Assembly (NCBI GenBank): GCA_023445445.1 | Contig: JAEXLD010000132.1 | Span: 1 to 49,918, forward strand | Direction: 5' to 3' | From: Bacillota bacterium | GTDB taxonomy: Bacteria > Bacillota > Clostridia > Clostridiales > Clostridiaceae | Length of the DNA: 49,918 nt | Part shown: positions 34,066 to 43,053 of the stretch, piece after piece | Numbering within the stretch: the first letter of the stretch is position 1 | Layout of the letters: every line of letters starts with the position of its first letter | Program-made: the position numbers and the translations under genes | The notes under the pieces: model-generated | Told to the model about the DNA's origin: nothing | Databases searched by the model: none | Seen by the model: only the letters and a program-made list of their open reading frames with translations

Positions 34066-34836
34066 CTATACTATATTACTAATTACTACACCATTTGATT
34101 TTACTTCTATACCTAATATCAATTCTTCTATATAATTTATATTTAATATTTTAACTGAAACAACTATTTCATGTTCTTTATAGCCCATATCAATATCATC
34201 TAATTCTTTTATACTTAATAGTTCTATTTCTCTTATTAGAAACTTAACTTCTTTCCCATACCTTGGCGCTAAATGTATTTCTATATGAGGGTTTATTAGG
34301 TTTAAAATTAGATTTTTATTAATATCTATGTTATTATTTATTGTTTTTAGCTGACTATTACCTTCCTTTTCTTCATATCCCTCTATATTTATATAATTTT
34401 TTAAATTGCCAAAGCTTTCTACCTTGTAAAAGTCATCATAAGGAGAATTAAATTTTATGAATATTTCAGCTTCATATAAATACTTATTTTTCTCTAGAAA
34501 TTTTTCTTCAGCTTTTATTATAGAGTTAATCATTAGTGGAATTGCTTTTCTTATTAATTTATCTTTTTCTTTTACGCTTTCATAACCCTTTTTATTTGAA
34601 ATTACATTTACTTGAAAGAAAAGCATATATTTTTCATTTTCACAACACCATCTTCCACATAACCCCTCCCCTTTATATATGTTTTTACTTTTATTCTCAT
34701 CCTTATTTATATTTACCTTCATCTTCTTTGAAGTTTTTAAATAGTTTACTTCATAACATCTTGGTATTATTACCCCATTATCTAACATATCATCCAACTT
34801 CTCTACAGTTAATTTATAGGGAATTGATTTATTCAA
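34066..34836 (-). CDS. Hypothetical protein, 256 residues
   Basis: I do not recognise the family. It is soluble, with no signal or membrane segment, and rich in Lys, Glu and Asn. There is an early CGRWCC cluster (about residues 59-64), a repeated beta-rich pattern, and a segment NPHIEIHLAPRYGKEVKFLI near 185. The start is uncertain: TTG at 34836 has GAGGTG six bases upstream; GTG at 34845 is the alternative. It is divergent from plsC. Base composition is like its neighbours. Confidence 0.65.
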   Translation of the reverse strand: MNKSIPYKLTVEKLDDMLDNGVIIPRCYEVNYLKTSKKMKVNINKDENKSKNIYKGEGLCGRWCCENEKYMLFFQVNVISNKKGYESVKEKDKLIRKAIPLMINSIIKAEEKFLEKNKYLYEAEIFIKFNSPYDDFYKVESFGNLKNYINIEGYEEKEGNSQLKTINNNIDINKNLILNLINPHIEIHLAPRYGKEVKFLIREIELLSIKELDDIDMGYKEHEIVVSVKILNINYIEELILGIEVKSNGVVISNIV

Positions 34837-35074
34837 ACCTAACACCTCTACCTAATAATAATTTACAATATATGTTCTCTAAGTTAAAATGTGCGTCCAT
34901 GTTGTATCTCTTATGACATAATCTTTTTTAATCATTATGAAATAAATAAATAAATTAACTTTAATTCTAAAATAAGGAATTTCTAAAAGAATCTTTAATT
35001 GACTTTTATATAAGTAAACTTTGTTATATACTTTATTTATGTAATTATTATATTATCGAAAGGATTTGATTTGC

Positions 35075-35803
35075 ATGCTTAGATCTATTGTTTGGTATAT
35101 AGTATTCTTTGGCACACTTATTTTAAGCATTCCTGCTATGATAAGAACTAAGATGCTTACAAAAAAAGGATTAGAAGAAAAAAGAGATGAAGTTGTTTAT
35201 AGAACTACTACTACTTGGGCAAAAATCTTATTAAAGGTTGCTGGAGTTAAAGTAACAGTACATGGATTAGAAAATATTCCAAAAGATAAGAATGTATTAT
35301 ATATAGGTAACCATCAAGGAAACTTTGATATTCCAATATACATGAGTAAGATTCCTGGGCTAAAAGGATTTGTATCTAAAATTGAAGTTAAAAAGATTCC
35401 TGGAGTTAGAACTTGGATGGAGTATATGTATTGCGTATTTATGGATAGAAGTAGCATAAGAAAATCTGGAGAAGCCATTATTGAAGGTATTAAAATCTTA
35501 AAAAAAGGACATTCCTTAGTAATATTCCCAGAAGGAACTAGAAGTCAAGGTGATAAGATGGGTGAATTTAAAGCAGGTAGCTTTAAACTTGCAACTAAAT
35601 CTAAAGTTCCTATAGTGCCAGTTACCATGAGTGGATCTTATAAGATAATGGAAGCAAATAAAAAGAAATGGATGATTAAGTCAACTAATGTTGATTTATA
35701 CATACACCCTGCAATAGAAACATCTAACCTAACTAAGGAAGAACAAGATACCCTTAACTTAAGAGTTTATGAAATAATAAAAAGTAAACTACCACAGGAC
35801 TAA
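35075..35803 (+). CDS. plsC: 1-acyl-sn-glycerol-3-phosphate acyltransferase
   Basis: 242 residues. Adds the second acyl chain to lysophosphatidic acid, giving phosphatidic acid at the membrane. An N-terminal hydrophobic helix (about 3-20), the catalytic HX4D in GNHQGNFDIP, the acceptor motif in MDRSS, and FPEGTRSQ. The start is the ATG at 35075, with AAGGA ten bases upstream; the earlier TTG at 35066 is too close to it. The stop is followed at once by repeat E. Confidence 0.93.
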   Translation: MLRSIVWYIVFFGTLILSIPAMIRTKMLTKKGLEEKRDEVVYRTTTTWAKILLKVAGVKVTVHGLENIPKDKNVLYIGNHQGNFDIPIYMSKIPGLKGFVSKIEVKKIPGVRTWMEYMYCVFMDRSSIRKSGEAIIEGIKILKKGHSLVIFPEGTRSQGDKMGEFKAGSFKLATKSKVPIVPVTMSGSYKIMEANKKKWMIKSTNVDLYIHPAIETSNLTKEEQDTLNLRVYEIIKSKLPQD

Positions 35804-35893
35804 GAAATGTAGAATGTAAAATGTAGAATTCAGGAGGAAACTCCTTGTGGAGTTTCTAAAATTAAGAGGGATGTTCAAGCATCCCTTTTTTTT
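35804..35893. repeat. Nested-hairpin repeat, copy E (partial) ending in a terminator
   Basis: AATGTAGAATGTAAAATGTAGAATT and GGAAACTCC-TTGT-GGAGTTTC match one half of copy A. Next comes GGGATG-TTCAAG-CATCCC followed by eight T (35868-35893), a terminator for plsC whose T-run touches the ogt stop codon. Confidence 0.78.
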
Positions 35894-36414
35894 CATTCCT
35901 TCATTCTTTCATTATCTACTATGCTTTTTTCGAAATTAATAAGCTTCTCCTGAATATCTGTATGGTTTCCGGCGTAGCCTAATAGCTTTTTATTTTTACC
36001 TATTACTCTATGACAAGGAATAATTATTGGTATTGGATTTGCCTTATTTGCTTGACCTATAGCTCTAACAGCCTTTGCCCTTCCTATTGCTTTAGCTATA
36101 TCACTATAGCTCCTAATTTCTCCGTATGGAATTTTTAATAATTCTTTCCATACTTTTTTCCTAAAATCCGTTCCTTCTATATCAAAGGTTAAATTAAATT
36201 CTTTTCTATCTCCAGAAAAGAATTCTATTATCTGATTAATTTCATCTTGGCATTTATCCTTATTTTCTATTAATTTATATTTCTTATTTAGAGCTTCAAA
36301 GTTTTCTTTTATTATTTCGATACTTCTTAGACCCTTTTCACTTTTTATAATAAATATAGTTCCAACAATAGTTTCTAATTCATAAAAGTATAATTTTTCA
36401 TTATTATTTTGCAT
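35893..36414 (-). CDS. ogt: Methylated-DNA-[protein]-cysteine S-methyltransferase
   Basis: 173 residues. Suicide repair protein that takes alkyl groups from O6-alkylguanine. The N-terminal ribonuclease-like domain is weakly conserved; the DNA-binding domain has FRKKVWKELLKIPYGEIRSY and IGRAKAVRAIGQANKANPI; the acceptor Cys is in IIPCHRVIG. The start is the ATG at 36414, with AAGGAG seven bases upstream; a longer frame to 36453 has none. It converges with plsC. Confidence 0.93.
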   Translation of the reverse strand: MQNNNEKLYFYELETIVGTIFIIKSEKGLRSIEIIKENFEALNKKYKLIENKDKCQDEINQIIEFFSGDRKEFNLTFDIEGTDFRKKVWKELLKIPYGEIRSYSDIAKAIGRAKAVRAIGQANKANPIPIIIPCHRVIGKNKKLLGYAGNHTDIQEKLINFEKSIVDNERMKE

Positions 36415-36521
36415 TATTCGACTCCTTAAAAGGTTTTCTTTTTGCTTTTTCAATAAATATTATAGAATTACTTATTTTTCTAATAAATAATACGAGCATA
36501 TTTTTTAAATATAGTGTATAA

Positions 36522-36755
36522 TAAATTAGTTAATATAAAATGAATTTTATGATTAATTGTATATTATTTTAGATAAATGAAGAAATGACTGTGAATGAAT
36601 GAAATTAAATTTAGTAGCTTAGGATAAATGTCGGATAATATAACCTATACTAAATTAGTTAATATAAAATAATCGATTATGATTAATTATATATTATTTT
36701 AAATAAATAGAAAGAGGATTTTAGATGAATGAAATTAAATTTAGTGACTTAGGGC
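36522..36755 (+). repeat. Imperfect tandem duplication covering the DEAD-box gene 5' end
   Basis: A unit of about 130 bases occurs twice, at about 36522-36627 and 36651-36757. Landmarks repeat in order with an offset of 129-130: TAAATTAGTTAATATAAAAT, ATGATTAATT(G/A)TATATTATTTT, then ATGAATGAAATTAAATTTAG. The duplication contains a leader and the first codons of the gene. Confidence 0.87.
36595..36627 (+). pseudogene. Vestigial duplicate of the DEAD-box gene start (10 codons)
   Basis: ATG plus nine codons, then TAA: MNEIKFSSLG against MNEIKFSDLG of the real gene. The ribosome site has decayed (GAAGAAATGACTGTGA instead of GAAAGAGGATTTTAG). Either a dead remnant or an upstream mini-ORF. Confidence 0.7.
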
Positions 36756-38305
36756 TTAAGGATACCCTTTTAAAATCTATTGAAGAATTAGGTTTTGAAA
36801 AACCATCCCAAATACAAGCAGAAGCAATACCTGTTGCAATTGAAGGGTATGACCTTATAGGGCAAGCTCAAACTGGAACTGGTAAGACAGCAGCTTTTGG
36901 TTGTGGAATCATTAACCATATTACAAAAAAAGATGGACTTAGTGCAATAATCTTAGCTCCAACAAGAGAGTTAGCAATACAAGTTAATGATGAACTTAAA
37001 AGATTAGCAAAATATGATGAGTTATCAATTCTTCCTGTATATGGTGGAGACCCAATAACCAATCAAATAAGAAATTTAAAAAGAGGAGTAAACATAGTAG
37101 TTGGTACTCCTGGTAGAGTGTTAGACCATATTAAAAGAGGAACTATAGATTTAAATAAGATTAAGTTCTTAGTTTTAGATGAAGCTGATGAAATGTTAAA
37201 TATGGGCTTTATAGATGATTTAGAAGATATAATAAAGAAATTACCTGAAAATAGGCAAACTTTATTATTCTCAGCAACAATGCCAGAACAAATTAGAAAG
37301 TTAGCAAAGAGATACATGAAGCCAGATGCTAAGCTTATAGCAATAAAGAAAACTTCAATGACTGTTTCTAAGATAAGCCAAAGCTTCTTTGAAGTATCTC
37401 ATAAAACAAGATTTGAAGCACTTTGTAGAGTTTTAGACTTTGATACACCTTCTTCCGCTATAATATTCTGCAGAACTAAAAAGGGCGTTGATGAATTAGT
37501 AGAAGGAATGCAGTCTAGAGGCTATGTAGTAGAGGGAATGCACGGAGATATGTCTCAAGTACATAGATTAAGAACTTTAAAGAAATTTAAAGACGGTTCT
37601 TTAAATTATCTAGTTGCTACTGATGTTGCTGCAAGAGGAATAGATGTAGAAGGAATAACTCACGTTATAAATTATGATTTACCTCAAGACGTTGAAAGTT
37701 ATGTTCATAGAATAGGTAGAACAGGAAGAGCTAATAGAGAAGGAATAGCTTATTCATTAGTTTCTCCAAAGGAATATTCTATGCTTAAGCAAATAAAATT
37801 AGTAACTAAGGGAGATATATCTAGAAAGTCTATCCCAACAGTTAATGAAATATTTAATAGTAAATCTGATAGTATATTAGATGATGTTTCAAATACTATT
37901 AATGCTTCAGATTACTCAAAGTTTATTCCAATAGCTAAGGAATTATCTGAGAAATTTGATAATGTTGACCTTATTGCAGCATTAATTAAGAATCAATTTA
38001 ATACTGATTTACTTGATAACTATTCTTCTAATTCATTAGAAGCACCTAAGTCAGAAGATGTACGTTTATTCTTATCTATCGGTAGAAGAGACGGAATTAC
38101 TCCTAAATCTTTAGTAAACTTTATAAAGGATACTGCTAGAATAAGAGCAACATCTATTGGAGATATTGATATATTAGAAAACTTCTCCTTTGTAAATATA
38201 GCTCCAGATGTTAAAGATAAAGTTATTGATAAATGTATGGGGCTTAAGGTTAACAAGAGAAAAGTTAATATTGAAGTTGCAAATAGAAATAAAAAAAGAA
38301 AATAA
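36725..38305 (+). CDS. DEAD-box RNA helicase (CshA/DeaD/DbpA type)
   Basis: 526 residues. The Q motif FEKPSQIQAEAIPVA (about 24-38), Walker A AQTGTGKTAAFG, DEAD box LDEADEMLNMGF, motif III LFSATMP, motif V ATDVAARGID and motif VI HRIGRTGRA are all intact. A C-terminal DbpA-like RNA-binding domain (about 450-520, VRLFLSIGRRDGITPKSLVN) follows, so roles in ribosome assembly or mRNA turnover are likely. The ribosome site is GAGG, 8-9 bases upstream. The 5' region is tandemly duplicated. Confidence 0.92.
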   Translation: MNEIKFSDLGLKDTLLKSIEELGFEKPSQIQAEAIPVAIEGYDLIGQAQTGTGKTAAFGCGIINHITKKDGLSAIILAPTRELAIQVNDELKRLAKYDELSILPVYGGDPITNQIRNLKRGVNIVVGTPGRVLDHIKRGTIDLNKIKFLVLDEADEMLNMGFIDDLEDIIKKLPENRQTLLFSATMPEQIRKLAKRYMKPDAKLIAIKKTSMTVSKISQSFFEVSHKTRFEALCRVLDFDTPSSAIIFCRTKKGVDELVEGMQSRGYVVEGMHGDMSQVHRLRTLKKFKDGSLNYLVATDVAARGIDVEGITHVINYDLPQDVESYVHRIGRTGRANREGIAYSLVSPKEYSMLKQIKLVTKGDISRKSIPTVNEIFNSKSDSILDDVSNTINASDYSKFIPIAKELSEKFDNVDLIAALIKNQFNTDLLDNYSSNSLEAPKSEDVRLFLSIGRRDGITPKSLVNFIKDTARIRATSIGDIDILENFSFVNIAPDVKDKVIDKCMGLKVNKRKVNIEVANRNKKRK

Positions 38306-38332
38306 TATTTAAAATATATTAGTTTTAAATAA

Positions 38333-38370
38333 AAAGAAGATGTCACAATAAATTTTGTAACATCTTCTTT
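38333..38370. terminator. Terminator between the helicase and the 38376 gene
   Basis: AAAGAAGATGT.ACAA / TTGT.ACATCTTCTTT stem, T-rich downstream; convergent genes on both sides. Confidence 0.85.
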
Positions 38371-38375
38371 TATTT

Positions 38376-38678
38376 TTACTTACATTTCTTTTTTATACCA
38401 TCATAAAGATATCTAATATACTCTGTATTTACATTATCTTTTTCTAGCATTCTTATCCTATTTTCAACCTTACTTAAAGCTTCTTTCGCTTCTTCAAAGT
38501 CCTTTTGGCGAATACATGAACTTGAATATTCCATTAAATAATCTATTTTTAGTACTAGCTCTGCCAAATCTTCTCTCTCATCATTAACTAAATCCACTAA
38601 TAAAGAATAAATTTTGGGAGAGGTATCCTTCCTTACACTACTAAGTAAATCATTATTCTTACTTGTCTTTCTACTCAT
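38376..38678 (-). CDS. Hypothetical helical protein, 100 residues
   Basis: I do not recognise it. Charged, predicted mostly alpha-helical, with no signal or membrane segment; one stretch LSKVENRIRMLEKDNVNTEY could form a coiled coil. GAAGGTG lies before the ATG. Single gene between the helicase (convergent) and rubredoxin (divergent). Confidence 0.65.
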   Translation of the reverse strand: MSRKTSKNNDLLSSVRKDTSPKIYSLLVDLVNDEREDLAELVLKIDYLMEYSSSCIRQKDFEEAKEALSKVENRIRMLEKDNVNTEYIRYLYDGIKKKCK

Positions 38679-38784
38679 TCTATCACCTTCTTCGTTAAGT
38701 TATTTATTTATATTAATTTATATCATATTTTAATAATATACCCAATACATTTTAATGTATAGATGATTAGGAGGTATTTATTAA

Positions 38785-38949
38785 ATGCAAAAATATGTAT
38801 GTGTTCCATGTACTTATGTTTATGATCCTGAATATGGAGATCCAGAAAACGGAATAGACCCAGATACTCCATTTGAAGACTTACCCGATGATTGGGTTTG
38901 TCCTGTTTGTGGAGCTACAAAGGATGAATTCGAGCTTTTGGAGGATTAA
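38785..38949 (+). CDS. Rubredoxin
   Basis: 54 residues, MQKYVCVPCTYVYDPEYGDP at the start and WVCPVCGATKDEF near the end. Small electron carrier with one Fe bound by four Cys (6, 9, 39, 42). The first knuckle reads CVPCTY, with Thr where CxxCG normally has Gly; the second is standard. AGGAGG is well placed before the ATG. It is monocistronic between two hairpins; partners could be peroxide- or oxygen-reducing enzymes elsewhere in the genome. Confidence 0.95.
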   Translation: MQKYVCVPCTYVYDPEYGDPENGIDPDTPFEDLPDDWVCPVCGATKDEFELLED

Positions 38950-38954
38950 AAACT

Positions 38955-39010
38955 GAAATACATATTATCAACTTTATTTATAAGATAGTATGTATTTCTC
39001 CTTTTCTTCG
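38955..39010 (+). terminator. Terminator of rubredoxin
   Basis: GAAATACATA.TATC / GATA.TATGTATTTC stem (38955-38969 with 38984-38998) followed by TCCTTTTCTT. Confidence 0.7.
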
Positions 39011-39081
39011 TTAAATTTTCCTGGGAAATATATTATTTCTTACATTTAATCTATATAGTTTCAACCGTAACCTTATTGGGT

Positions 39082-39136
39082 AAAAAATAATGCTAGCTAC
39101 GAATTTAAAATTCATTAGTAGCTAGCATTATTTTTT
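39082..39136. terminator. Strong bidirectional terminator, 19-bp stem
   Basis: A 19-bp perfect stem (39082-39100 with 39118-39136) made of AAAAAATAATGCTAGCTAC and its complement. It ends the minus-strand gene at 39161 and backs up the rubredoxin terminator. Confidence 0.88.
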
Positions 39137-39160
39137 CTTACTTTTAAAAGAAATATTTAA

Positions 39161-39724
39161 TTATTTAATCTTATCATATTTTATTGGTTCTTCTGATCCA
39201 GAAACTATTTCTCCGTTCTTTCTGAATATTTCTGTTACTTCCATCTTTCCATCATATACTTTTTCTATAGCTGTAAATATTACTTCAGGCGAAAATTCAC
39301 TTTCACTTTCTGCTAAAAAGTATTCTTCTTTTTCTTCAAATACTATTGGAGTAAATTTCTTAGATAATTCTAACTTATCATAGTCTATTATTAATTTATC
39401 ATTTGAGTTAATAAAATCATTATAGCCTATGTAACTTGGTAATTCGTAAGAAGTTAATACTACATTATTATCTTCATTTAATGTATATAAAAATAAATGA
39501 TGTAAAGCTGTTTCATGTTCTCCATGTTTATAATAAGTCTCATCTATAGTAAAGTATCCATTAAAATCCTTTGGCAAATTTTTTATTTTATCATTACATA
39601 TACCAACTATATGCTTTGCTACAGGAGTTTTAACTTCTCCAATTGTTTCTTCTTCATCTTTTAATTGTTTTTCATTGTTAAAGTATCCAGATATATATTT
39701 CATAAATTTTTGTAATTTTCCCAC
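39161..39724 (-). CDS. Hypothetical protein, 187 residues
   Basis: I do not recognise the family. Acidic, soluble, with no signal peptide; the middle has a beta-rich pattern with FNGYFTIDETYYKHGEHETA (about 56-75). The start is the GTG at 39724, with GAGG about eight bases upstream; the GTG at 39733 overlaps that site. Single gene with its own terminator. Composition matches neighbours. Confidence 0.65.
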   Translation of the reverse strand: MGKLQKFMKYISGYFNNEKQLKDEEETIGEVKTPVAKHIVGICNDKIKNLPKDFNGYFTIDETYYKHGEHETALHHLFLYTLNEDNNVVLTSYELPSYIGYNDFINSNDKLIIDYDKLELSKKFTPIVFEEKEEYFLAESESEFSPEVIFTAIEKVYDGKMEVTEIFRKNGEIVSGSEEPIKYDKIK

Positions 39725-39885
39725 TATAATCACCTCTTTTTCCTTTACCTTTAATTATAGCACTATTATCCAATATAGCACTTCTGTTAAATTGTAAAAA
39801 GGCTTTAAAAAAAGTCATTAGGAATGATTATTCCTATCAATATTCTCTATTCGTATTTTTATATTAATTACAAAAAATTTTTATA

Positions 39886-40689
39886 TTATCCATTAGTTAT
39901 AGCATCAATAGTAATTTGCATCTTTTTACTTAACTCTTCATCCTTTAATAAAGCCATTGAAATTAAATCTAATAAGTACATAGCTGAAAATTGACTGTTA
40001 ATAAACTTCTTTTTATTAATGAATCTAGGATTATAAACTATAAGTTCTATATCTGAATATTTGCTCATACTACTTTCCTCAAACGCAGTTATAGAAACTG
40101 TTTTTGCTCCATTTTTTTGTGAATTTTTCATTGAAAGTACCACTTCTTTAGTTTCTCCTGAAATAGAAATCCCTATTACTAAATCATCTTCTTTAACTAT
40201 AGAGCTATTAATTATCATCATATGTGAATCTGTAATACAGTGAACATTAAAACCCATTCTTAATAATCTTTGCATCATTTCTGTAGCTGTTAATCCTGAA
40301 CTTCCTACACCATAAATATATATATTTTTAGCTCTTTTAATCTCTTTAACTATATTAAAAATAGATTCCTTGTCTATTAGCATTTTAGTTCTTTCTATAA
40401 CTTCATTATAATAATGATAAGCATAAGAAAAAATTTCATCTTCATCTTCAAATACTATCTTTTCTATTCTATTAGAACCTAGTTTTATTTTCATATCAAC
40501 AAAACTATCACAGCCTATTTTTTTAGCAAATCTAGTTATTGTTGCACCTGAAGTCCCTGTTTCATTAGCTAAATCTGTAATATTTATATTTTTTATATTT
40601 TCGCCATACTGCATTATATAATCAGCAATTTCCTTTTCCTTATGAGAAAAACTATTATATATCCTTCGGATTTCACTTAATATATCCAC
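39886..40689 (-). CDS. RpiR/MurR-family transcriptional regulator
   Basis: 267 residues. N-terminal helix-turn-helix (about 1-75, ITDLANETGTSGATITRFAKK) and a C-terminal SIS sugar-phosphate-binding domain (about 105-245, NIYIYGVGSSGLTATEMM and LVIGISISGETKEVV). It probably senses an amino-sugar phosphate and controls the upstream nanE-PTS pair; the ligand is inferred from context. A strong terminator (40777-40824) separates it from nanE, so it may have its own promoter. Confidence 0.88.
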   Translation of the reverse strand: MDILSEIRRIYNSFSHKEKEIADYIMQYGENIKNINITDLANETGTSGATITRFAKKIGCDSFVDMKIKLGSNRIEKIVFEDEDEIFSYAYHYYNEVIERTKMLIDKESIFNIVKEIKRAKNIYIYGVGSSGLTATEMMQRLLRMGFNVHCITDSHMMIINSSIVKEDDLVIGISISGETKEVVLSMKNSQKNGAKTVSITAFEESSMSKYSDIELIVYNPRFINKKKFINSQFSAMYLLDLISMALLKDEELSKKMQITIDAITNG

Positions 40690-40776
40690 TTTATTCCTCC
40701 ACTATACTGTAAATTAATATAAACTATTATTAGAATATCATTAATCTAAATTAATTAAAAGAGGTGCTTTAAATGG

Positions 40777-40824
40777 AATAACTCCCAAGTATCAGAATAT
40801 AATACCTAATACTTGGGAGTTATT
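40777..40824 (-). terminator. Terminator after nanE
   Basis: 16-bp perfect stem AATAACTCCCAAGTAT / ATACTTGGGAGTTATT with a 16-base loop, between nanE and the rpiR-type gene. Confidence 0.78.
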
Positions 40825-40842
40825 AACTAAAATTTTAATAAA

Positions 40843-41496
40843 TTAAATTACTTTTAGAATTTCATCGCTGAACTTTTTTGTAATTAATTGTGGTCTTGTT
40901 ATTGCACTTCCCACCACAACAGCATAAGCACCTTTTTCTAAAGCTAATCTAGCCTTTTCTGGAGTATCGAAATTACCTTCTGCTATAATATCAGCCTTAC
41001 ATTCCTTTATTAAAGCTTCTAAAACTTCAAAATTATTCATTCCTTTAGAATGCTCTGTATAGCCCACTAAAGTAGTACCTATATACTTGAATCCAAGTTT
41101 ATCAGCTCTTAAACCCTCTTCTACAGTAGATATATCTGCCATAAAGCTTTGATTTGGATATTTTTTAAATATTTCCTTTAAAAATTCTTCATCTTGATTC
41201 ATAGTAGCATCTACAGCTATCACATCAACACCTGAGTTAACAAGTAAATCTACTTCCTTCATTGTTGGTGTTATGTAAGGCTTAATGTTATCATAATTAA
41301 TTTTTATTATACCTATTACAGGTAAATTTACTTCTTTTTTTATAGCCATTATATCTTCAATACTATTTGCTCTTATACCATTGGCACCGCCTTCTTTAGC
41401 TGCTACAGCCATTCTACTCATTATATAAGAACTATGCAACGGCTCATTTTCTAGGGCTTGACATGATACAATTAATCCTCTGTTTATTTCCTTCAT
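40843..41496 (-). CDS. nanE: N-acetylmannosamine-6-phosphate 2-epimerase
   Basis: 217-residue TIM barrel. Converts ManNAc-6-phosphate to GlcNAc-6-phosphate. Family segments: GLIVSCQALENEPLHSS at the start, KEGGANGIRANSIEDI (about 35-50), VDVIAVDATM and GFKYIGTTLVGYTE. It begins five bases after the stop of the PTS gene, so the two are cotranscribed. No sialic acid lyase (nanA) or ManNAc kinase (nanK) gene is nearby, which fits phosphorylated ManNAc coming from the PTS. Confidence 0.92.
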   Translation of the reverse strand: MKEINRGLIVSCQALENEPLHSSYIMSRMAVAAKEGGANGIRANSIEDIMAIKKEVNLPVIGIIKINYDNIKPYITPTMKEVDLLVNSGVDVIAVDATMNQDEEFLKEIFKKYPNQSFMADISTVEEGLRADKLGFKYIGTTLVGYTEHSKGMNNFEVLEALIKECKADIIAEGNFDTPEKARLALEKGAYAVVVGSAITRPQLITKKFSDEILKVI

Positions 41497-41501
41497 TTCT
41501 T

Positions 41502-42992
41502 CTAATCTCTCCCTATGATTTCATTTATTTTTTGCTTTATTGGATCTGCCTTAGCTCCAAATATAGCTTGTACTCCTCCTTTTACCTCTAAAACTGCAGT
41601 AGCTCCTAAAGATTTAATTCTATCTTTATCTACTTTACTTACATCTTTAACTGATACTCTTAATCTTGTAATACACGCATCTACATCTTCTAAGTTTTCT
41701 GCTCCACCAAGTGCAACTAACACTTTCTCTGCAACTTCATTTAGGCTATCTTTAGTTATAATATTAACTTCTTCATCTTCTGTTTCTCTTCCTGGTGTCA
41801 TAACATTAAATTTAGTGATTAAGAATCTAAATACGAAATAATATAATGCAAACCATATTGCTCCAACTAATAATACATATATCCAATTTGTTTTAGCATT
41901 TCCTTGAAGTATTCCAAATAAAGTGAAATCTATTAATCCTCCTGAGAATGTATTCCCAATTGATATATTTAATATATCTGCAATAAAGAAGGATACTCCA
42001 TCAAAGAATGCATGAACTACATATAACCATGGTGCAACAAATAAGAACATAAATTCAATTGGTTCTGTAATACCAGTAATAAATGAAGTTATTGCAGCTC
42101 CTAAGAATAATCCTCCAACTAGATTTCTCTTTGCTTTAGGTACGCAGTGATACATAGCTAAACATGCTCCTGGTAAACCAAACATCATTGTGGCAAAACG
42201 TCCTGCAAAGAATCTAGTTCCTTCTGTAAACAATCCTATATGATTCGGATCTGCTAATTGTGCAAAGAATATATTTTGTGCTCCTACAATTGTTTGACCT
42301 GCAACTACTTCAACTCCACCTAACTCTGTATACCAGAATAGTGGGTATATCATATGATGTAAACCAACTGCTCCTGTTAATCTTAATAAGAATCCATAAA
42401 GGAATGTCCCTATTGCTCCTAATCCAGCTATTCCATTACCTGCTGATACTAACCATCCTTGGAATGTTGGCCATATTAAGAAGAATATAGCTCCTATAAA
42501 TATAGCTGCAAAAGAAGATACTATTGGTACAAATCTTGATCCACCAAAGAATCCTAAAACTGCTGGTAATTGAATATTTCCATACTTATTATGCAAGTAA
42601 GCTACTGTTAAACCTATTACTATTGATCCAACAACACCTGTATCTATTGATTGAACTTCTGGGTTAAATGCTGTAATCATTCCACTAATAGAAGCATTCA
42701 TAACTAAGAATGCTACTGCACCTGCAAGACCTGCGGTACCTTTATCTTTCTTAGCTAGTCCTACAGAAAGACCAATACACATGATAAGTGATAAATTGCC
42801 AAAAACAACATTTCCTGCAGAAGACATAATTGAGAATATGCCTTGTAACCAAGAAATATTTAAAAATGGATATGCTGCAATGGTATTAGGATTTGATAAT
42901 GCACCACCAATACCAAGTAATAAACCAGCTGCTGGTAATATTGCTATTGGCAGCATAAATGATTTACCTATTTTTTGTAACTGTTTAAACAA
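41502..42992 (-). CDS. PTS EIICB of the glucose/GlcNAc superfamily, amino-sugar candidate
   Basis: 496 residues. EIIC spans about 1-400 with ten or so membrane segments (GAVGLHHMIYPLFWY, GITEPIEFMFLF), the linker is MTPGRETEDEE, and EIIB occupies about 415-496 with its Cys in VDACITRLRVSV. No EIIA domain; the Crr-like protein at 2401 could supply it. The neighbour nanE suggests the substrate is ManNAc or a related amino sugar, but glucose or maltose types look alike and cannot be excluded. The start is a TTG at 42992, with AGGGGG about eight bases upstream. Confidence 0.82.
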   Translation of the reverse strand: MFKQLQKIGKSFMLPIAILPAAGLLLGIGGALSNPNTIAAYPFLNISWLQGIFSIMSSAGNVVFGNLSLIMCIGLSVGLAKKDKGTAGLAGAVAFLVMNASISGMITAFNPEVQSIDTGVVGSIVIGLTVAYLHNKYGNIQLPAVLGFFGGSRFVPIVSSFAAIFIGAIFFLIWPTFQGWLVSAGNGIAGLGAIGTFLYGFLLRLTGAVGLHHMIYPLFWYTELGGVEVVAGQTIVGAQNIFFAQLADPNHIGLFTEGTRFFAGRFATMMFGLPGACLAMYHCVPKAKRNLVGGLFLGAAITSFITGITEPIEFMFLFVAPWLYVVHAFFDGVSFFIADILNISIGNTFSGGLIDFTLFGILQGNAKTNWIYVLLVGAIWFALYYFVFRFLITKFNVMTPGRETEDEEVNIITKDSLNEVAEKVLVALGGAENLEDVDACITRLRVSVKDVSKVDKDRIKSLGATAVLEVKGGVQAIFGAKADPIKQKINEIIGRD

Positions 42993-43053
42993 TATAATTC
43001 CCCCTTTTATAAAAATGTTTTCATTAATATTATATTTTAAAAATAGTTTTCTT

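Noticed and set aside
34536..34916. 126-codon plus-strand frame rich in Leu/His/Tyr
   Set aside because: It lies opposite the hypothetical gene at 34066-34836, has no ribosome site and shows composition typical of an antisense frame.
41515..41841. Plus-strand frame of 108 codons inside the second EIICB gene, and similar Ser/Thr-rich frames opposite nagE, crr, the aminotransferase, dnaX and rbsB genes
   Set aside because: They are antisense shadows of well-identified genes and lack ribosome sites.
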